Assembly (NCBI RefSeq): GCF_963517015.1
Contig: NZ_CAUQDV010000001.1
Location: forward strand, 62,001 to 126,000
Direction of reading: 5' to 3'
DNA from: an uncultured Devosia sp.
Lineage (GTDB): Bacteria > Pseudomonadota > Alphaproteobacteria > Rhizobiales > Devosiaceae
DNA: 64,000 nucleotides
Under the pieces are notes generated by a model, which searched no databases, was not told the DNA's origin, and saw only the letters and a program-made list of their open reading frames with translations. Shown one piece after another: positions 46,799 to 55,344 of this stretch. A program made the position numbers and the translations under genes. Numbering within the stretch: the stretch's first letter is position 1; each line of letters starts with the position of its first letter.

Positions 46799-48136
46799 TC
46801 AGTTGTAGGCGCGTTCGCCGTGGCTGGAGAGATCGAGACCATCGGTTTCCGACGATTCGGCAACGCGCAGGCCCATGACGGCCTTGACGATCAGCAGGGC
46901 AACGAAGGTCACGACGCCCGACCAGATGATGGTCACGACGGTCGCCGAAACCTGGGTCACAAGCTGGCTGCCCAGATCGTAGCCTTCGGCGCCGTAGCCG
47001 CCGAGCGCCGGGACGGCGACGATAGCGGTGCCGATGGAGCCGACGATGCCGCCGATGCCGTGGATGCCGAAAGCGTCGAGGCTGTCGTCATACTTGAGGC
47101 GAGCCTTGAGGCTGACCACGGCCCAGAGGCAGACCAGCGAGGTGACGGCACCGAGGATAATGGCGCCGAGCACGCCGGAGAAACCGGCAGCCGGGGTGAT
47201 GGCAACGAGGCCAGCGACGGCACCCGAGGCCGCACCGAGCAGCGATGCGTGACCACGCAGGAACTTTTCACCCAGGGCCCAAGCCAGGGCGCCGGCGGCG
47301 GGAGCCAGGATCGTGTTGAGGAAGGCGACGGCAGCGGTGCCATTGGCATTGAGAGCCGAGCCGGCGTTGAAACCGAACCAGCCGATCCAGAGCAGCGAAG
47401 CGCCGACAAAGGTGAAGGTCAGGTTATGCGGGGCCATGGGTTCCTTGAGGAAGCCGAGACGCGGGCCAAGCACGATGGCGGCGACGAGAGCGGCCACACC
47501 GGAGTTGATGTGAACCACGGTACCACCGGCGAAGTCGAGCGCACCCATGCCGAAGAACAGGCCCGGACCGGCCCAGACCATGTGGGCAATCGGGATATAG
47601 GCAAAGGTGAACCAGAGCGCCATGAACAGCATGACGGCGCCGAATTTCATGCGTTCGGCAATGCCGCCCAGGATCAGGGTGCCGGTAATAGCGGCAAAGC
47701 TGAGCTGGAAGCAGACAAAGACCAGTTCCGGAATGTCGCCGGAAAGCACGTCTGGCGTCACGCCGGCAAGACCGAACTTGGAGAAGTCACCGATGAAGGC
47801 AGAGAGTCCGCCTTCAGTGGGGCCGGCAAAGGTCAGCGAATAGCCATAGGCCACCCAGAGCAGGGCCAGCAGGGCAAATGTGCCCATAACCTGGGTCAGC
47901 ACGGACAGGATATTCTTGGAGCGGACGAGGCCGCCATAGAACAGCGCAATGCCCGGCACGATCATCAGCAGGACGAGCATGGTGGAAGTGAGCATCCAGG
48001 CCGTGGCGCCGGTATCGGCGCTGGCAACCTCTTCAATCACTTCGGCGGCAGGCGCGGCGGCGTCCTGTGCAAATGCCGGCAGGGCCAGCAGGAGGGAGGC
48101 CAGTGCAACGCCCCCCAGGATCTTCGACGTCTTCAT
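46799..48136 (-). CDS. amtB: Ammonium transporter
   Basis: 445 aa. Signal peptide (MKTSKILGGVALASLLLALP, cut near AFAQ) and eleven membrane helices. Amt signatures: MIVPGIALFYGGLVRSKNIL, GGTVVHINSGVAALVAAIVL, and DDSLDAFGIHGIGGIVGSIG with the conserved pore His. It conducts ammonium inward and is blocked by unmodified GlnK. It lies 22 bases downstream of glnK, forming the classical glnK-amtB operon. Start fixed by the signal peptide. Confidence 0.97.
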   Translation of the reverse strand: MKTSKILGGVALASLLLALPAFAQDAAAPAAEVIEEVASADTGATAWMLTSTMLVLLMIVPGIALFYGGLVRSKNILSVLTQVMGTFALLALLWVAYGYSLTFAGPTEGGLSAFIGDFSKFGLAGVTPDVLSGDIPELVFVCFQLSFAAITGTLILGGIAERMKFGAVMLFMALWFTFAYIPIAHMVWAGPGLFFGMGALDFAGGTVVHINSGVAALVAAIVLGPRLGFLKEPMAPHNLTFTFVGASLLWIGWFGFNAGSALNANGTAAVAFLNTILAPAAGALAWALGEKFLRGHASLLGAASGAVAGLVAITPAAGFSGVLGAIILGAVTSLVCLWAVVSLKARLKYDDSLDAFGIHGIGGIVGSIGTAIVAVPALGGYGAEGYDLGSQLVTQVSATVVTIIWSGVVTFVALLIVKAVMGLRVAESSETDGLDLSSHGERAYN

Positions 48137-48158
48137 TTGTTGTTTCTCCCGAGGACGC

Positions 48159-48497
48159 TTAGAGGGCAGCCGCGCCGGTTTCACCGGTACGGATACGGGT
48201 GACGGCGAGCAGGTCGAGGATGAAAATCTTGCCATCGCCGATGCGGCCAGTCTGGGCGCTGTCACGAATGGCGGTGCTGACGGCATCGGCCAGCGCGTCA
48301 TCGACGGCGATCTCGACCTTCAGCTTGGGCAGGAAATGAACGGCATATTCGGTGCCGCGGTAAATTTCTGAATGGCCCTTCTGACGGCCGTAGCCCTTCA
48401 CTTCGGTGACGGTCATGCCGTGCACGTCGAGCGAGTTGAGAGCCTGGCGAACCTCTTCGAGGCGTGACGGCTTGATAATTGCAATCACCAGTTTCAT
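48159..48497 (-). CDS. glnK: Nitrogen regulatory protein P-II (GlnK)
   Basis: 112 aa, full length. MKLVIAIIKPSRLEEVRQAL start; the T-loop YGRQKGHSEIYRGTEY ends at the uridylylation site Y51; then VEIAVDDALADAVSTAIRD and GRIGDGKIFILDL (B and C loops). It senses 2-oxoglutarate and ATP/ADP and docks on AmtB. Called GlnK rather than GlnB because of linkage to amtB. A sigma-54 type promoter lies upstream. Confidence 0.96.
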   Translation of the reverse strand: MKLVIAIIKPSRLEEVRQALNSLDVHGMTVTEVKGYGRQKGHSEIYRGTEYAVHFLPKLKVEIAVDDALADAVSTAIRDSAQTGRIGDGKIFILDLLAVTRIRTGETGAAAL

Positions 48498-48543
48498 GTG
48501 TGCCCCTTTGCGACTTGGCGCTTGTCTGGAATGCCAAGATAGA

Positions 48544-48559
48544 CTCAAGAGCCGTGCCA
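48544..48559 (-). promoter_or_regulatory. Sigma-54 type promoter of glnK-amtB
   Basis: On the leftward strand TGGCACG-GCTC-TTGAG matches the sigma-54 consensus TGGCACG-N4-TTGCA at the -24 element and in spacing; the -12 element has GA instead of GC. It lies 47 bases upstream of the glnK ATG. glnK-amtB operons are classic NtrC/sigma-54 targets. Confidence 0.75.
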
Positions 48560-48670
48560 ACTTGGCCATCCCCTTGAAATCCACACGAATTCAATGGGTT
48601 ACCGGAATTGCTGAATCACTGCGCAGAGTGAGCCGTCAATCCTGCCCAGATTTTAGGCTGACGAATCTGG

Positions 48671-48682
48671 TTTTGCGCAAAA
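48671..48682. promoter_or_regulatory. 12-bp palindrome TTTTGCGCAAAA in the glnK/ubiH divergent region
   Basis: Perfect palindrome about 120 bp upstream of the sigma-54 element and 79 bp upstream of the UbiH-like gene. It could be an activator or repressor site. Resemblance to an NtrC site (TGCACC-N5-GGTGCA) is weak. Confidence 0.35.
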
Positions 48683-48760
48683 TAACGGCACCGCCCTGCG
48701 ACGGCGCACTGGCTTGCGCCGCACCGCCGCGAAAGTGCAAATGGGCACAAGGAGATCGAG

Positions 48761-49984
48761 ATGAGCGACAAAACGGGCAGATATGACGTGGTGATTGTCG
48801 GCGGCGGCCATGTGGGGCTGACCCTGGCGCTGGCGCTCGTCCAATCGGCCAAGGGCATCAAGGTCGCACTGATCGATCGCCGTCCACTGTCAGTGCCGCG
48901 TGATGCACGGGCGTCTGCCATCGCGGCGGGCGTGCGCCGGATTTTCGAGGCCCTCGGTGTCTGGACAGCCATGGATGCCGCCAGCCAGCCGATGAAGGCG
49001 ATGCGGATCACCGACTCGGGGCATGGCGACATTGCCAGGCCGCAGTTTCTCGGCTTCGACGGCGACGTGGCGCCGGGCGAGAGCTTTGCCCATATGGTGC
49101 CCAATAGCGTCAGTGCGCAGGCCCTGCTTGATGCCGTGAGCGACAAGATCGATGTCATCGCACCGGCGAGCTTTTCCGGCTTTACAGCGGAAGGCGGGCG
49201 GGGCCGGCTGACGTTGGATGATGGCCGGGTGCTGGAAGCGCCGCTGGTCGTCGCGGCCGATGGCGGCATGTCAGCGCTGCGCGGCATGGTCGGGATCACG
49301 ACGCTTGGACATGACTATGGCCAGACGGGCCTTGTCACCACGATCGCCCATGAATTGCCGCACGAAGGTATTGCCTATCAGCATTTTCGTCCTTCCGGTC
49401 CCTTCGCCAGTCTCCCCCTGCCCGGCAATCGCTCGTCGCTGGTCTGGACCGAGACCAGCGACAATGCGCGCAACTATCTCGCCATGGACAATGACGCGCT
49501 CGCGGCCGAGATCGAAACAGTGATGGGCTCGACGCTGGGCGCCGTGACGCTGGAGGAAAAGCTCCAAGGCTTTCCGCTGCGGCTACAGATCGCCCGCGAC
49601 TTTGTCGCGCCCCGTCTGGCTTTGGTGGGCGATGCGGCCCATGTGATGCATCCGATCGCCGGCCAGGGCCTCAACCTCGGCCTCAAGGATGTGGCAGCAT
49701 TGGCGGAAGTGGTGGTGGAAGCCATTCGCCTTGGCCTCGATCACGGTGGCGATGACGTGCTGGCGCGCTATCAGGCGTGGCGTCGCATGGATACGACCAG
49801 CATGGCGGCAATGACCGACACGCTCAATCGCCTGTTTTCCAATGACGCCGCCCCGGTCCGCGCCCTGCGCGACTTCGGGCTGGGACTGGTGGATCGCTCG
49901 GGGCCCGTCAAGTCGGCACTGATCCGCACAGCCTCGGGCATTGCGGGCGATGGGCCAAAGCTGCTGAGCGGGCTGCCGATCTAG
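48761..49984 (+). CDS. UbiH/UbiF/COQ6-family FAD-dependent hydroxylase
   Basis: 407 aa. Flavoprotein monooxygenase hydroxylating the quinone ring in ubiquinone synthesis. FAD motif YDVVIVGGGHVGLTLALAL at the N-terminus, PRDARASAIAAGVRRIFEAL, then the second FAD motif PRLALVGDAAHVMHPIAGQG followed by LNLGLKDVAALAEV. Which carbon it hydroxylates (UbiH, UbiF, UbiL or UbiM type) cannot be told by eye. Confidence 0.92.
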   Translation: MSDKTGRYDVVIVGGGHVGLTLALALVQSAKGIKVALIDRRPLSVPRDARASAIAAGVRRIFEALGVWTAMDAASQPMKAMRITDSGHGDIARPQFLGFDGDVAPGESFAHMVPNSVSAQALLDAVSDKIDVIAPASFSGFTAEGGRGRLTLDDGRVLEAPLVVAADGGMSALRGMVGITTLGHDYGQTGLVTTIAHELPHEGIAYQHFRPSGPFASLPLPGNRSSLVWTETSDNARNYLAMDNDALAAEIETVMGSTLGAVTLEEKLQGFPLRLQIARDFVAPRLALVGDAAHVMHPIAGQGLNLGLKDVAALAEVVVEAIRLGLDHGGDDVLARYQAWRRMDTTSMAAMTDTLNRLFSNDAAPVRALRDFGLGLVDRSGPVKSALIRTASGIAGDGPKLLSGLPI

Positions 49985-50007
49985 GCGCAAGTTGGCGCGC
50001 CACGTGA

Positions 50008-50244
50008 TTAGCCTTTCAGCTCCGGCAGCTTTTTGAGCGCCTCGGGATCGACATTGCGCGCCTCGTCGAGGCTGAGCAGAGGCACGCCCTTGACGATGGG
50101 GAAGGCCAGGCGAGCCGCGATGGAGATCAGCTCGCTGCGGTCCTCGCTCAGGGTCAACCGCGTCTTGGTCAGCGGACAGACCAGCATTTCGAGCGTTCTG
50201 ACATCGAAGACGTGACGGGGACTGACGGCGGGCACCTGGCTCAT
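50008..50244 (-). CDS. Trm112-family protein
   Basis: 78 aa. Core: LEMLVCPLTKTRLTLSEDRS, then FPIVKGVPLLSLDEARNVD. These match the small bacterial Trm112/YcaR domain. The zinc-type cysteines are mostly missing (a single CP remains), as in many bacterial members. The N-terminus has about 17 extra residues. Possible role as a methyltransferase partner. The start is two bases from the end of the Lon-N gene, with which it is co-transcribed. Confidence 0.85.
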   Translation of the reverse strand: MSQVPAVSPRHVFDVRTLEMLVCPLTKTRLTLSEDRSELISIAARLAFPIVKGVPLLSLDEARNVDPEALKKLPELKG

Positions 50245-50246
50245 GG

Positions 50247-50912
50247 TCAGTTCAGCGGTGAGGCATTGCCGGCGCCCCGGGCAATTTCATACTCGGTCAT
50301 GGCGATCAGCGTTTCGGCGCGCTGCTCCAGCGTCTGCGCCTCGAGCAGCAATTGCTTGTCGGCGGGGCCATAGGGGCCCACCATGCAGCAGAAATTGACC
50401 AGGTCAGCCGTGCCGGTGCGTTCGATCTCGTCCCAATTGAGCTCAATGCTGGCAAATTCGGCATAGTCGCGCATCATGCGGACGAAGCGTTCGCGATCGA
50501 CGGCCTCCTCACCGAAGTCACGGGTGAAGTCCTGCGCATAGTCGTCGGCCGCCACGACACCCTGGCGATAGGGCGTCATGACGGTCAGCTCATGGGCGAG
50601 GCGGAAACGCGTCACGCCTTCGAGAATGATGAAATAGCGCCCCTCGCCGCTTTCCTCGAAATGCGTCAGCCGCCCAAGGCACCCTACCGTCTGTAGCGGG
50701 GAACGGCCCTGGGGGCTTTCCTCGCTGGTGTCCTCGGGCTGGATCAGGCCGATCAGCCGATCACCCCGCAGGGCCGCGTCGACCATTTCCACATAGCGCG
50801 GCTCGAAGACATTGAGCGGGCGATGTGAAAAGGGCAGCAGCAGCTCCCCGGTCAGTGGAAAGAGCGGAGCGGACTTGGGCAGATCGGCAGGACTGGCAGG
50901 ACGCTTGGGCAT
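50247..50912 (-). CDS. Lon N-terminal (LAN) substrate-binding domain protein
   Basis: 221 aa. Stand-alone LAN/ASCH-like domain of Lon protease: LFPLTGELLLPFSHRPLNVF, EPRYVEMVDAALRGDRLIGL, GCLGRLTHFEESGEGRYFII, LEGVTRFRLAHEL. No ATPase or protease domain follows. In Alphaproteobacteria this gene commonly sits between a thioredoxin-TPR gene and a Trm112-like gene, as here. Function unknown; perhaps a substrate adaptor. Confidence 0.9.
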   Translation of the reverse strand: MPKRPASPADLPKSAPLFPLTGELLLPFSHRPLNVFEPRYVEMVDAALRGDRLIGLIQPEDTSEESPQGRSPLQTVGCLGRLTHFEESGEGRYFIILEGVTRFRLAHELTVMTPYRQGVVAADDYAQDFTRDFGEEAVDRERFVRMMRDYAEFASIELNWDEIERTGTADLVNFCCMVGPYGPADKQLLLEAQTLEQRAETLIAMTEYEIARGAGNASPLN

Positions 50913-50921
50913 CAGGCCTCC

Positions 50922-51872
50922 TCAGGAAAACAATGCAGCGGACAGCATGCGGCGGCCCTTGTTGGTGGCCGGATCGCGCGGGCCCCAGGCATCGAAGAAT
51001 TCGAGCAGCTTCTTGCGCGCGCCGTCCTCGTTCCATTCACGGTCGCGCTTGAAGATGGCCACCAGCGCCTCGGCCGCTTCGACGCGCTTGTTTTCGGCGT
51101 TATAGGCCAGCGCCAGGTCGTAGCGCGCCTGGTGGTCGTCCGGATTGGCCGTGACCGAGGCTTCGAGCGCAGCGGTTTCGCTGAGGCCCGACGCTTCATC
51201 GAGCAGGCGAATCGAGTTGACGAGCGCCGTATAGGCGTCGCCCTTGCGCTCTTCTTCGGGCAGCATGTCGAGCGTGGCCTTGGCCTGTTCGGTTTCGCCG
51301 GCCGCCATATAGGTGCGCGCGAGGCCGATCAGCGAGACGGCATGATCGGGCTGGTGCTGCAGCACCATGCCAAAGATCTGCGCGGCCCGGCCGAGGTCGC
51401 CCTCGGTCAGGGCCTGTTCGGCGGCAGCGACAGCTTCGGTGATCTGGGCTTCCATCGAGCCTTCTTCAGGCTGGGGCGTCGGGCCGGCAGCGATCACCTT
51501 GTCGGCGAAACGGCGCACTTCGCCCTCCGGCATCGCACCCATGAAGCCATCGACAGGACGCCCGCCGGAAAAGGCGAAGACGGCGGGGATCGACTGAATA
51601 CCGAGCTGGCCGGCAATCTGTGGGTTTTCGTCGATATTGATCTTGATCAGCCGGATGGCACCGGCCTTTTCATTGACGACCTTTTCGAGCGCCGGGGTCA
51701 ACTGGCGGCAGGGGCCACACCAGGGCGCCCAGAAATCGACCAGCACCGGCGTCTCAAGCGAAGCATCGATCACATCGGTCTTGAAGCCCTGATCGGTCGA
51801 ATCCTTGATCAGCGCCCCGGCGGGCGGAGCGGACTGGGGAGCAGCGGCGGTACCGTTGAACGGAGTGGACAT
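50922..51872 (-). CDS. Thioredoxin-TPR protein (CnoX/YbbN-like)
   Basis: 316 aa. The N-terminal thioredoxin fold has an intact active site WAPWCGPCRQL (C52, C55) and the cis-Pro region SIPAVFAF. The C-terminal half is TPR-like helices (AQIFGMVLQHQPDHAVSLIG, DDHQARYDLALAYNAENK). YbbN/CnoX proteins act as chaperedoxins with GroEL and DnaK; E. coli CnoX lost one active cysteine, whereas both are present here. First gene of the operon with Lon-N and Trm112. Confidence 0.93.
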   Translation of the reverse strand: MSTPFNGTAAAPQSAPPAGALIKDSTDQGFKTDVIDASLETPVLVDFWAPWCGPCRQLTPALEKVVNEKAGAIRLIKINIDENPQIAGQLGIQSIPAVFAFSGGRPVDGFMGAMPEGEVRRFADKVIAAGPTPQPEEGSMEAQITEAVAAAEQALTEGDLGRAAQIFGMVLQHQPDHAVSLIGLARTYMAAGETEQAKATLDMLPEEERKGDAYTALVNSIRLLDEASGLSETAALEASVTANPDDHQARYDLALAYNAENKRVEAAEALVAIFKRDREWNEDGARKKLLEFFDAWGPRDPATNKGRRMLSAALFS

Positions 51873-52003
51873 GAGCGAATCTGGCCCTTCAGATGCAATG
51901 AAACTCTATTATTTGCGGACCTTTCTGCGCCCGCAAACGGTGGTGTGACAAGCCCCTCTATCCACAAGGCGGCACTAAGATGACAGTGACGTCAAAAAGT
52001 GGG

Positions 52004-52032
52004 TTGCATTCGGGGATTCGATTGGGCATATA
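52004..52032 (+). promoter_or_regulatory. Sigma-70 type promoter of tRNA-Gly
   Basis: TTGCAT (52004-52009), 17-base spacer, CATATA (52027-52032), about 46 bases upstream of the mature tRNA 5' end. Good match to -35/-10 with optimal spacing. Confidence 0.6.
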
Positions 52033-52077
52033 GCGCCTCGTCGCCGGACAACAAGAGTGACCGGCAACAAACGGAGC

Positions 52078-52152
52078 GCGGGTGTAGCTCAGGGGTAGAG
52101 CATAACCTTGCCAAGGTTAGGGTCGTGGGTTCGAATCCCATCGCCCGCTCCA
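52078..52152 (+). tRNA. tRNA-Gly (anticodon GCC)
   Basis: Complete cloverleaf of 75 bases with encoded CCA. Acceptor GCGGGTG pairs with CGCCCGC (one G-U). D-arm is GCTCAGGGGTAGAGC. Anticodon stem TAACC/GGTTA with loop TTGCCAA gives anticodon GCC at 52110-52112. T-arm is GTGGG-TTCGAAT-CCCAT. Reads GGC and GGT glycine codons. Confidence 0.97.
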
Positions 52153-52181
52153 ATCTTTCCTCCGCAAGGAAGATACGATCA

Positions 52182-52209
52182 AAAGGCCGAACCTACGGGT
52201 TCGGCCTTT
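52182..52209. terminator. Terminator after tRNA-Gly
   Basis: Twelve-pair perfect stem AAAGGCCGAACC / GGTTCGGCCTTT with TACG loop, with A/T tracts on both sides. It can act for the tRNA and the convergent aldo/keto reductase gene. Confidence 0.9.
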
Positions 52210-52280
52210 CGTCGTTTATGGGCGTGATTTCGTCTCGTGGTGGGCATGGCCGGCCACCGTGGCGGCCGACCAGCAACCTG

Positions 52281-53210
52281 TCAGGGCAGCGTATGCCCAG
52301 CGGCGCGGAACAGACGGTACCATTCCTCACGGGTCAGTTGCACATCCGAACCGGCGGCCGAATCCTTGACGCGCTGCGGGTTGGTGGTGCCGAGCACGAC
52401 CTGGATATTGGCCGGGTGACGGGTAATCCAGGCGACGGCGATGCCGGTGGGGGTGATGCCATATTTGGCGGCCAGCTCGTCGATGACATCATTGAGCTCG
52501 GCAAAGTTCTCGCGATCCCCCAGGAAGACCCCCTTGAAGAAACCGTGCTGGAAAGGCGACCAGGCCTGCAGCATCATGCCGTTGAGACGCGAATAGTCGA
52601 GCAGGCCATTGTCGCGCGACACGGACTGATCGAGCCCTGCCATATTGGCCGCCACACCTTGCGCAAAGAGCGGGGCATGGGTGATGGACAGCTGGACCTG
52701 ATTGGCGACCAGCGGCTGCTTTACCGCGGACTTGAGCAGTTCGATCTGGCCGGGCGTGTGGTTGGAGACGCCGAAATGGCGGACCTTGCCGGCGGCGGCG
52801 AGCTGTTCGAAGGCCTCGGCGACCTCTTCGGGCTCGACCAATGTGTCGGGGCGATGCAGCAGCAGCAGGTCGAGATAGCCGGTCTTCAGCGCCGCCAGTG
52901 ATTCATCGACGGTTGCGAGGATGTGCTCTTTCGAGAAATCGAAATAGCCCTTGCGGATGCCAACCTTGGAGGTGATGAAAATCTCTTCACGCTCGGCCTT
53001 GCCCAGCGTCACCGCCTCGCCGAAGCGCTTTTCGCAGAGGTGGCGTTCGCCGCCATAAATGTCGGCATGGTCAAAAGCGGTGATGCCGGAATCGCGTGCC
53101 GCGCCATAGAGCGTCTGGATTTCCGCATCGCTCATCTTGGGAATGCGCATCAGGCCCAGAATGACGCTCGATACCTGGCGAGACGAGTGGGGCAGCTGGT
53201 AGTTCTTCAT
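52281..53210 (-). CDS. Aldo/keto reductase (YdhF-like)
   Basis: 309 aa. NAD(P)H-dependent oxidoreductase TIM barrel. Catalytic Asp/Tyr region GITAFDHADIYGGERHLCEK, Lys in EIFITSKVGIRKGYF, His in YLDLLLLHRPDTL. Then VRHFGVSNHTPGQIELLK and the cofactor region VVLGTTNPQRVKDS near the C-terminus. YdhF-type members act on various carbonyls; substrate unknown. Single gene between tRNA-Gly and the PDZ protein. Confidence 0.93.
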   Translation of the reverse strand: MKNYQLPHSSRQVSSVILGLMRIPKMSDAEIQTLYGAARDSGITAFDHADIYGGERHLCEKRFGEAVTLGKAEREEIFITSKVGIRKGYFDFSKEHILATVDESLAALKTGYLDLLLLHRPDTLVEPEEVAEAFEQLAAAGKVRHFGVSNHTPGQIELLKSAVKQPLVANQVQLSITHAPLFAQGVAANMAGLDQSVSRDNGLLDYSRLNGMMLQAWSPFQHGFFKGVFLGDRENFAELNDVIDELAAKYGITPTGIAVAWITRHPANIQVVLGTTNPQRVKDSAAGSDVQLTREEWYRLFRAAGHTLP

Positions 53211-53286
53211 TATTATGCAGCTCCTTGGGTGGATCTGGGACAGGCTAGCACCTGTCCCATGGCCAGACTATGGAGCCTGAAGCGGT

Positions 53287-54057
53287 TTACTCCTCGTCGC
53301 CGCCGTCATCTCCACCATCGTCGCCGTCGTCTCCGGCATCATCCCCTTCATCGGCATCATCCATGCCGTCGCCATCGTCATCGCCATCCTCGGCGTCATC
53401 AATGCCGTCACCGTCGCTGTCTTCGTCGGTGATGTCCTCGGATTCCTCGCTGGAGATTTCCTCGCTGAACTCCTCGCTGGAGACCGTCTCCTCGATCAGG
53501 GTTTCCGAGCTTTCATAGCTCTCGGTCAGTTCGACGGAGTATTCCTCGTAGAATTCTTCATAGGAGAAGCTGGTCTCGACCGACCATGAGGTCCAGCTGG
53601 CGACGCTGGTCATGTCCACGGCTGCTTCATAGAGCTCGAGCGTGATGACCCAGGAGGCGTTGCTCAACACACCGGCACGATAGAAGTCGAAGGCGAAATC
53701 GAAGTCACCCTGTAGGATCCAGTAATAGACCACTTCGTCGAGTTCGATCGGGTCGGTGATCTTGTGGCCATGGACCGAAGAGATCACGTCACCCGGCTCC
53801 AGGCCGAGGCTATCGGCCACGCCGCCCGGTTCTGTGGCCAGCACCAGCACGCCCTGATCGGCCGGATCGAGAGCGAAGGTATCGCGCACGGTGTCGTCGA
53901 TCGGCAGCAGCACAGCGTCGAGCGCGCGCGAAACATAGGGGCTAGGCAGGGTAACGTCGCCGGTCAGGGCATAGGCGGACGTGGAATAGGCAAGCGGCGC
54001 CACGGCCAGATGGGTCGCCGCAGCGGCCAGGACCAGGACTTTCGCAAATTTCAGCAT
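53287..54057 (-). CDS. Secreted PDZ-domain protein with extreme acidic Ca-binding-like tail
   Basis: 256 aa. Signal peptide 1-30 (LAYSTSAYA end), then a PDZ-like domain about 55-125 (DQGVLVLATEPGGVADSLGL, EPGDVISSVHGHKI). From residue 161 to the end it is Glu/Ser/Tyr-rich and then almost pure Asp/Glu/Gly; residues 212-246 hold repeats DSDGDGIDD and DDDGDGMDD of the thrombospondin-3/EF-hand-like Ca-binding type. The last 40 residues are almost all acidic or glycine. No protease domain is present. Start 54057 is where the signal peptide begins. I know no named family with this layout. Confidence 0.75.
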   Translation of the reverse strand: MLKFAKVLVLAAAATHLAVAPLAYSTSAYALTGDVTLPSPYVSRALDAVLLPIDDTVRDTFALDPADQGVLVLATEPGGVADSLGLEPGDVISSVHGHKITDPIELDEVVYYWILQGDFDFAFDFYRAGVLSNASWVITLELYEAAVDMTSVASWTSWSVETSFSYEEFYEEYSVELTESYESSETLIEETVSSEEFSEEISSEESEDITDEDSDGDGIDDAEDGDDDGDGMDDADEGDDAGDDGDDGGDDGGDEE

Positions 54058-54192
54058 GTCGAGATTTCCCAAGGATGCCAGACATCTGGCAGCGCTAAGG
54101 CGCGCCGATTGCGCTCGACTGTCGATAATTAAATTCCGCCGTGGAATATGCCTAATGAAGAAATCCCGCTGGACTTTCGCGACGGCGCTTCG

Positions 54193-55290
54193 TCAGCGCG
54201 GCAAAAGTCCGAGAAAATCGCTCAACTCCCGCGCTGCGGCGCTGCCGGCACGGTTGGCACCGATGGTGGAGGCAGAGGGACCATAGCCCACCAGATGAAT
54301 GCGCGGATCCCTGGCCACCTGCGTGGCCAGCCGTCCGGTCATGGTGATGCCGCCGCTGTCTTCCCGCAATTGCAGCGGCGCCAGATGATCGAGCGCCGAA
54401 CGGAAGCCGGTGCACCAGAGGATCACATCGACATCGAGCGCGTGGCCATCGGCCCAGCGCACGCCTGTCGTGGTAATCTCGCTGAACATATCCTGGCGCT
54501 CCAACACACCACGGCGGCGCATGGCCTCGATGGCTGGCGTGATCGGCAGGCCGGTGACTGAGACAACGGCATTGGGTGGCAGGCCGGCACGGACGCGATC
54601 CTCCACCAGCTTGACGGCGGCGCGGCCGGCCTCCTGGTCGAAGGGTCCTTCGCGGAAGCGCGGCGGGGTTCGGGTGACCCAGGTCGTCCTGGTCACCTGC
54701 GAAATCTGGTCGAGCAACTGGATGGCGGAGATGCCGCCACCGACCACCAGCACATGCTTGCCGGCAAAATCCTCGGCAGCACGGAAATCGGCGGTGTGCA
54801 GATGCTGGCCAGCGAACAGGTCGTGACCGGGATAGTCGGGAATATAAGGCTTTTCCCAAGTGCCGGTGGCATTGATGATGCCGCGCGCCGAGAAGATGCC
54901 GCGGTCGCTTTCGACGCGCAGCCGCTCGCCACGCGGGCAGACGACGCTGACCGCAGCCGGCCGCAGCACGTTCAGCCCGTAGTGCTTTTCGTATTCGTCG
55001 AAGTAATGCGGCACGGCCACAGAGGCACGCACCGTATCGTCACCGCCGGCATGATCGGCAAAGCTCATTCCCGGCAGGTCATGCACGCGATTGACCGTGG
55101 TCAGCGTCAGCGATGGCCAGCGATATTGCCAGGCCCCACCGGGCTGCGGCGCCTTGTCGAGCACGAGGAAATCCCGACCGGGCGCAAGGCCGAGCTGTTT
55201 GAGATGATAGGCCGAAGAAAGACCCGCCTGCCCGGCGCCGATGACGACGATATCGAGCTTGAGAGCGATAGTGGCGCTGGGGGTGGTCAT
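54193..55290 (-). CDS. FAD-dependent oxidoreductase (flavin monooxygenase-like)
   Basis: 365 aa. Two Rossmann motifs: LDIVVIGAGQAGLSSAYHLK (FAD) and FAGKHVLVVGGGISAIQLLD (NAD(P)H). Between them are VLDKAPQPGGAWQYRWPSLT and INATGTWEKPYIPDYPGHDL, the FMO/Baeyer-Villiger-like pattern also seen in CzcO-type proteins. Start at MTTPSATIALK; an upstream in-frame start would add twelve residues. Substrate unknown. Confidence 0.88.
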   Translation of the reverse strand: MTTPSATIALKLDIVVIGAGQAGLSSAYHLKQLGLAPGRDFLVLDKAPQPGGAWQYRWPSLTLTTVNRVHDLPGMSFADHAGGDDTVRASVAVPHYFDEYEKHYGLNVLRPAAVSVVCPRGERLRVESDRGIFSARGIINATGTWEKPYIPDYPGHDLFAGQHLHTADFRAAEDFAGKHVLVVGGGISAIQLLDQISQVTRTTWVTRTPPRFREGPFDQEAGRAAVKLVEDRVRAGLPPNAVVSVTGLPITPAIEAMRRRGVLERQDMFSEITTTGVRWADGHALDVDVILWCTGFRSALDHLAPLQLREDSGGITMTGRLATQVARDPRIHLVGYGPSASTIGANRAGSAAARELSDFLGLLPR

Positions 55291-55344
55291 GGTGGGATGG
55301 ATGTAGGCGCCTGTCCATGGAAGCACAAGGGAACGACCGGAGCG

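Noticed and set aside
46577..48202. 541-codon open frame on the plus strand opposite amtB
   Set aside because: Antisense to a certain ammonium transporter gene; low-complexity Gly/Asp/Glu/His content is the typical reverse-frame artefact of a high-GC membrane gene.
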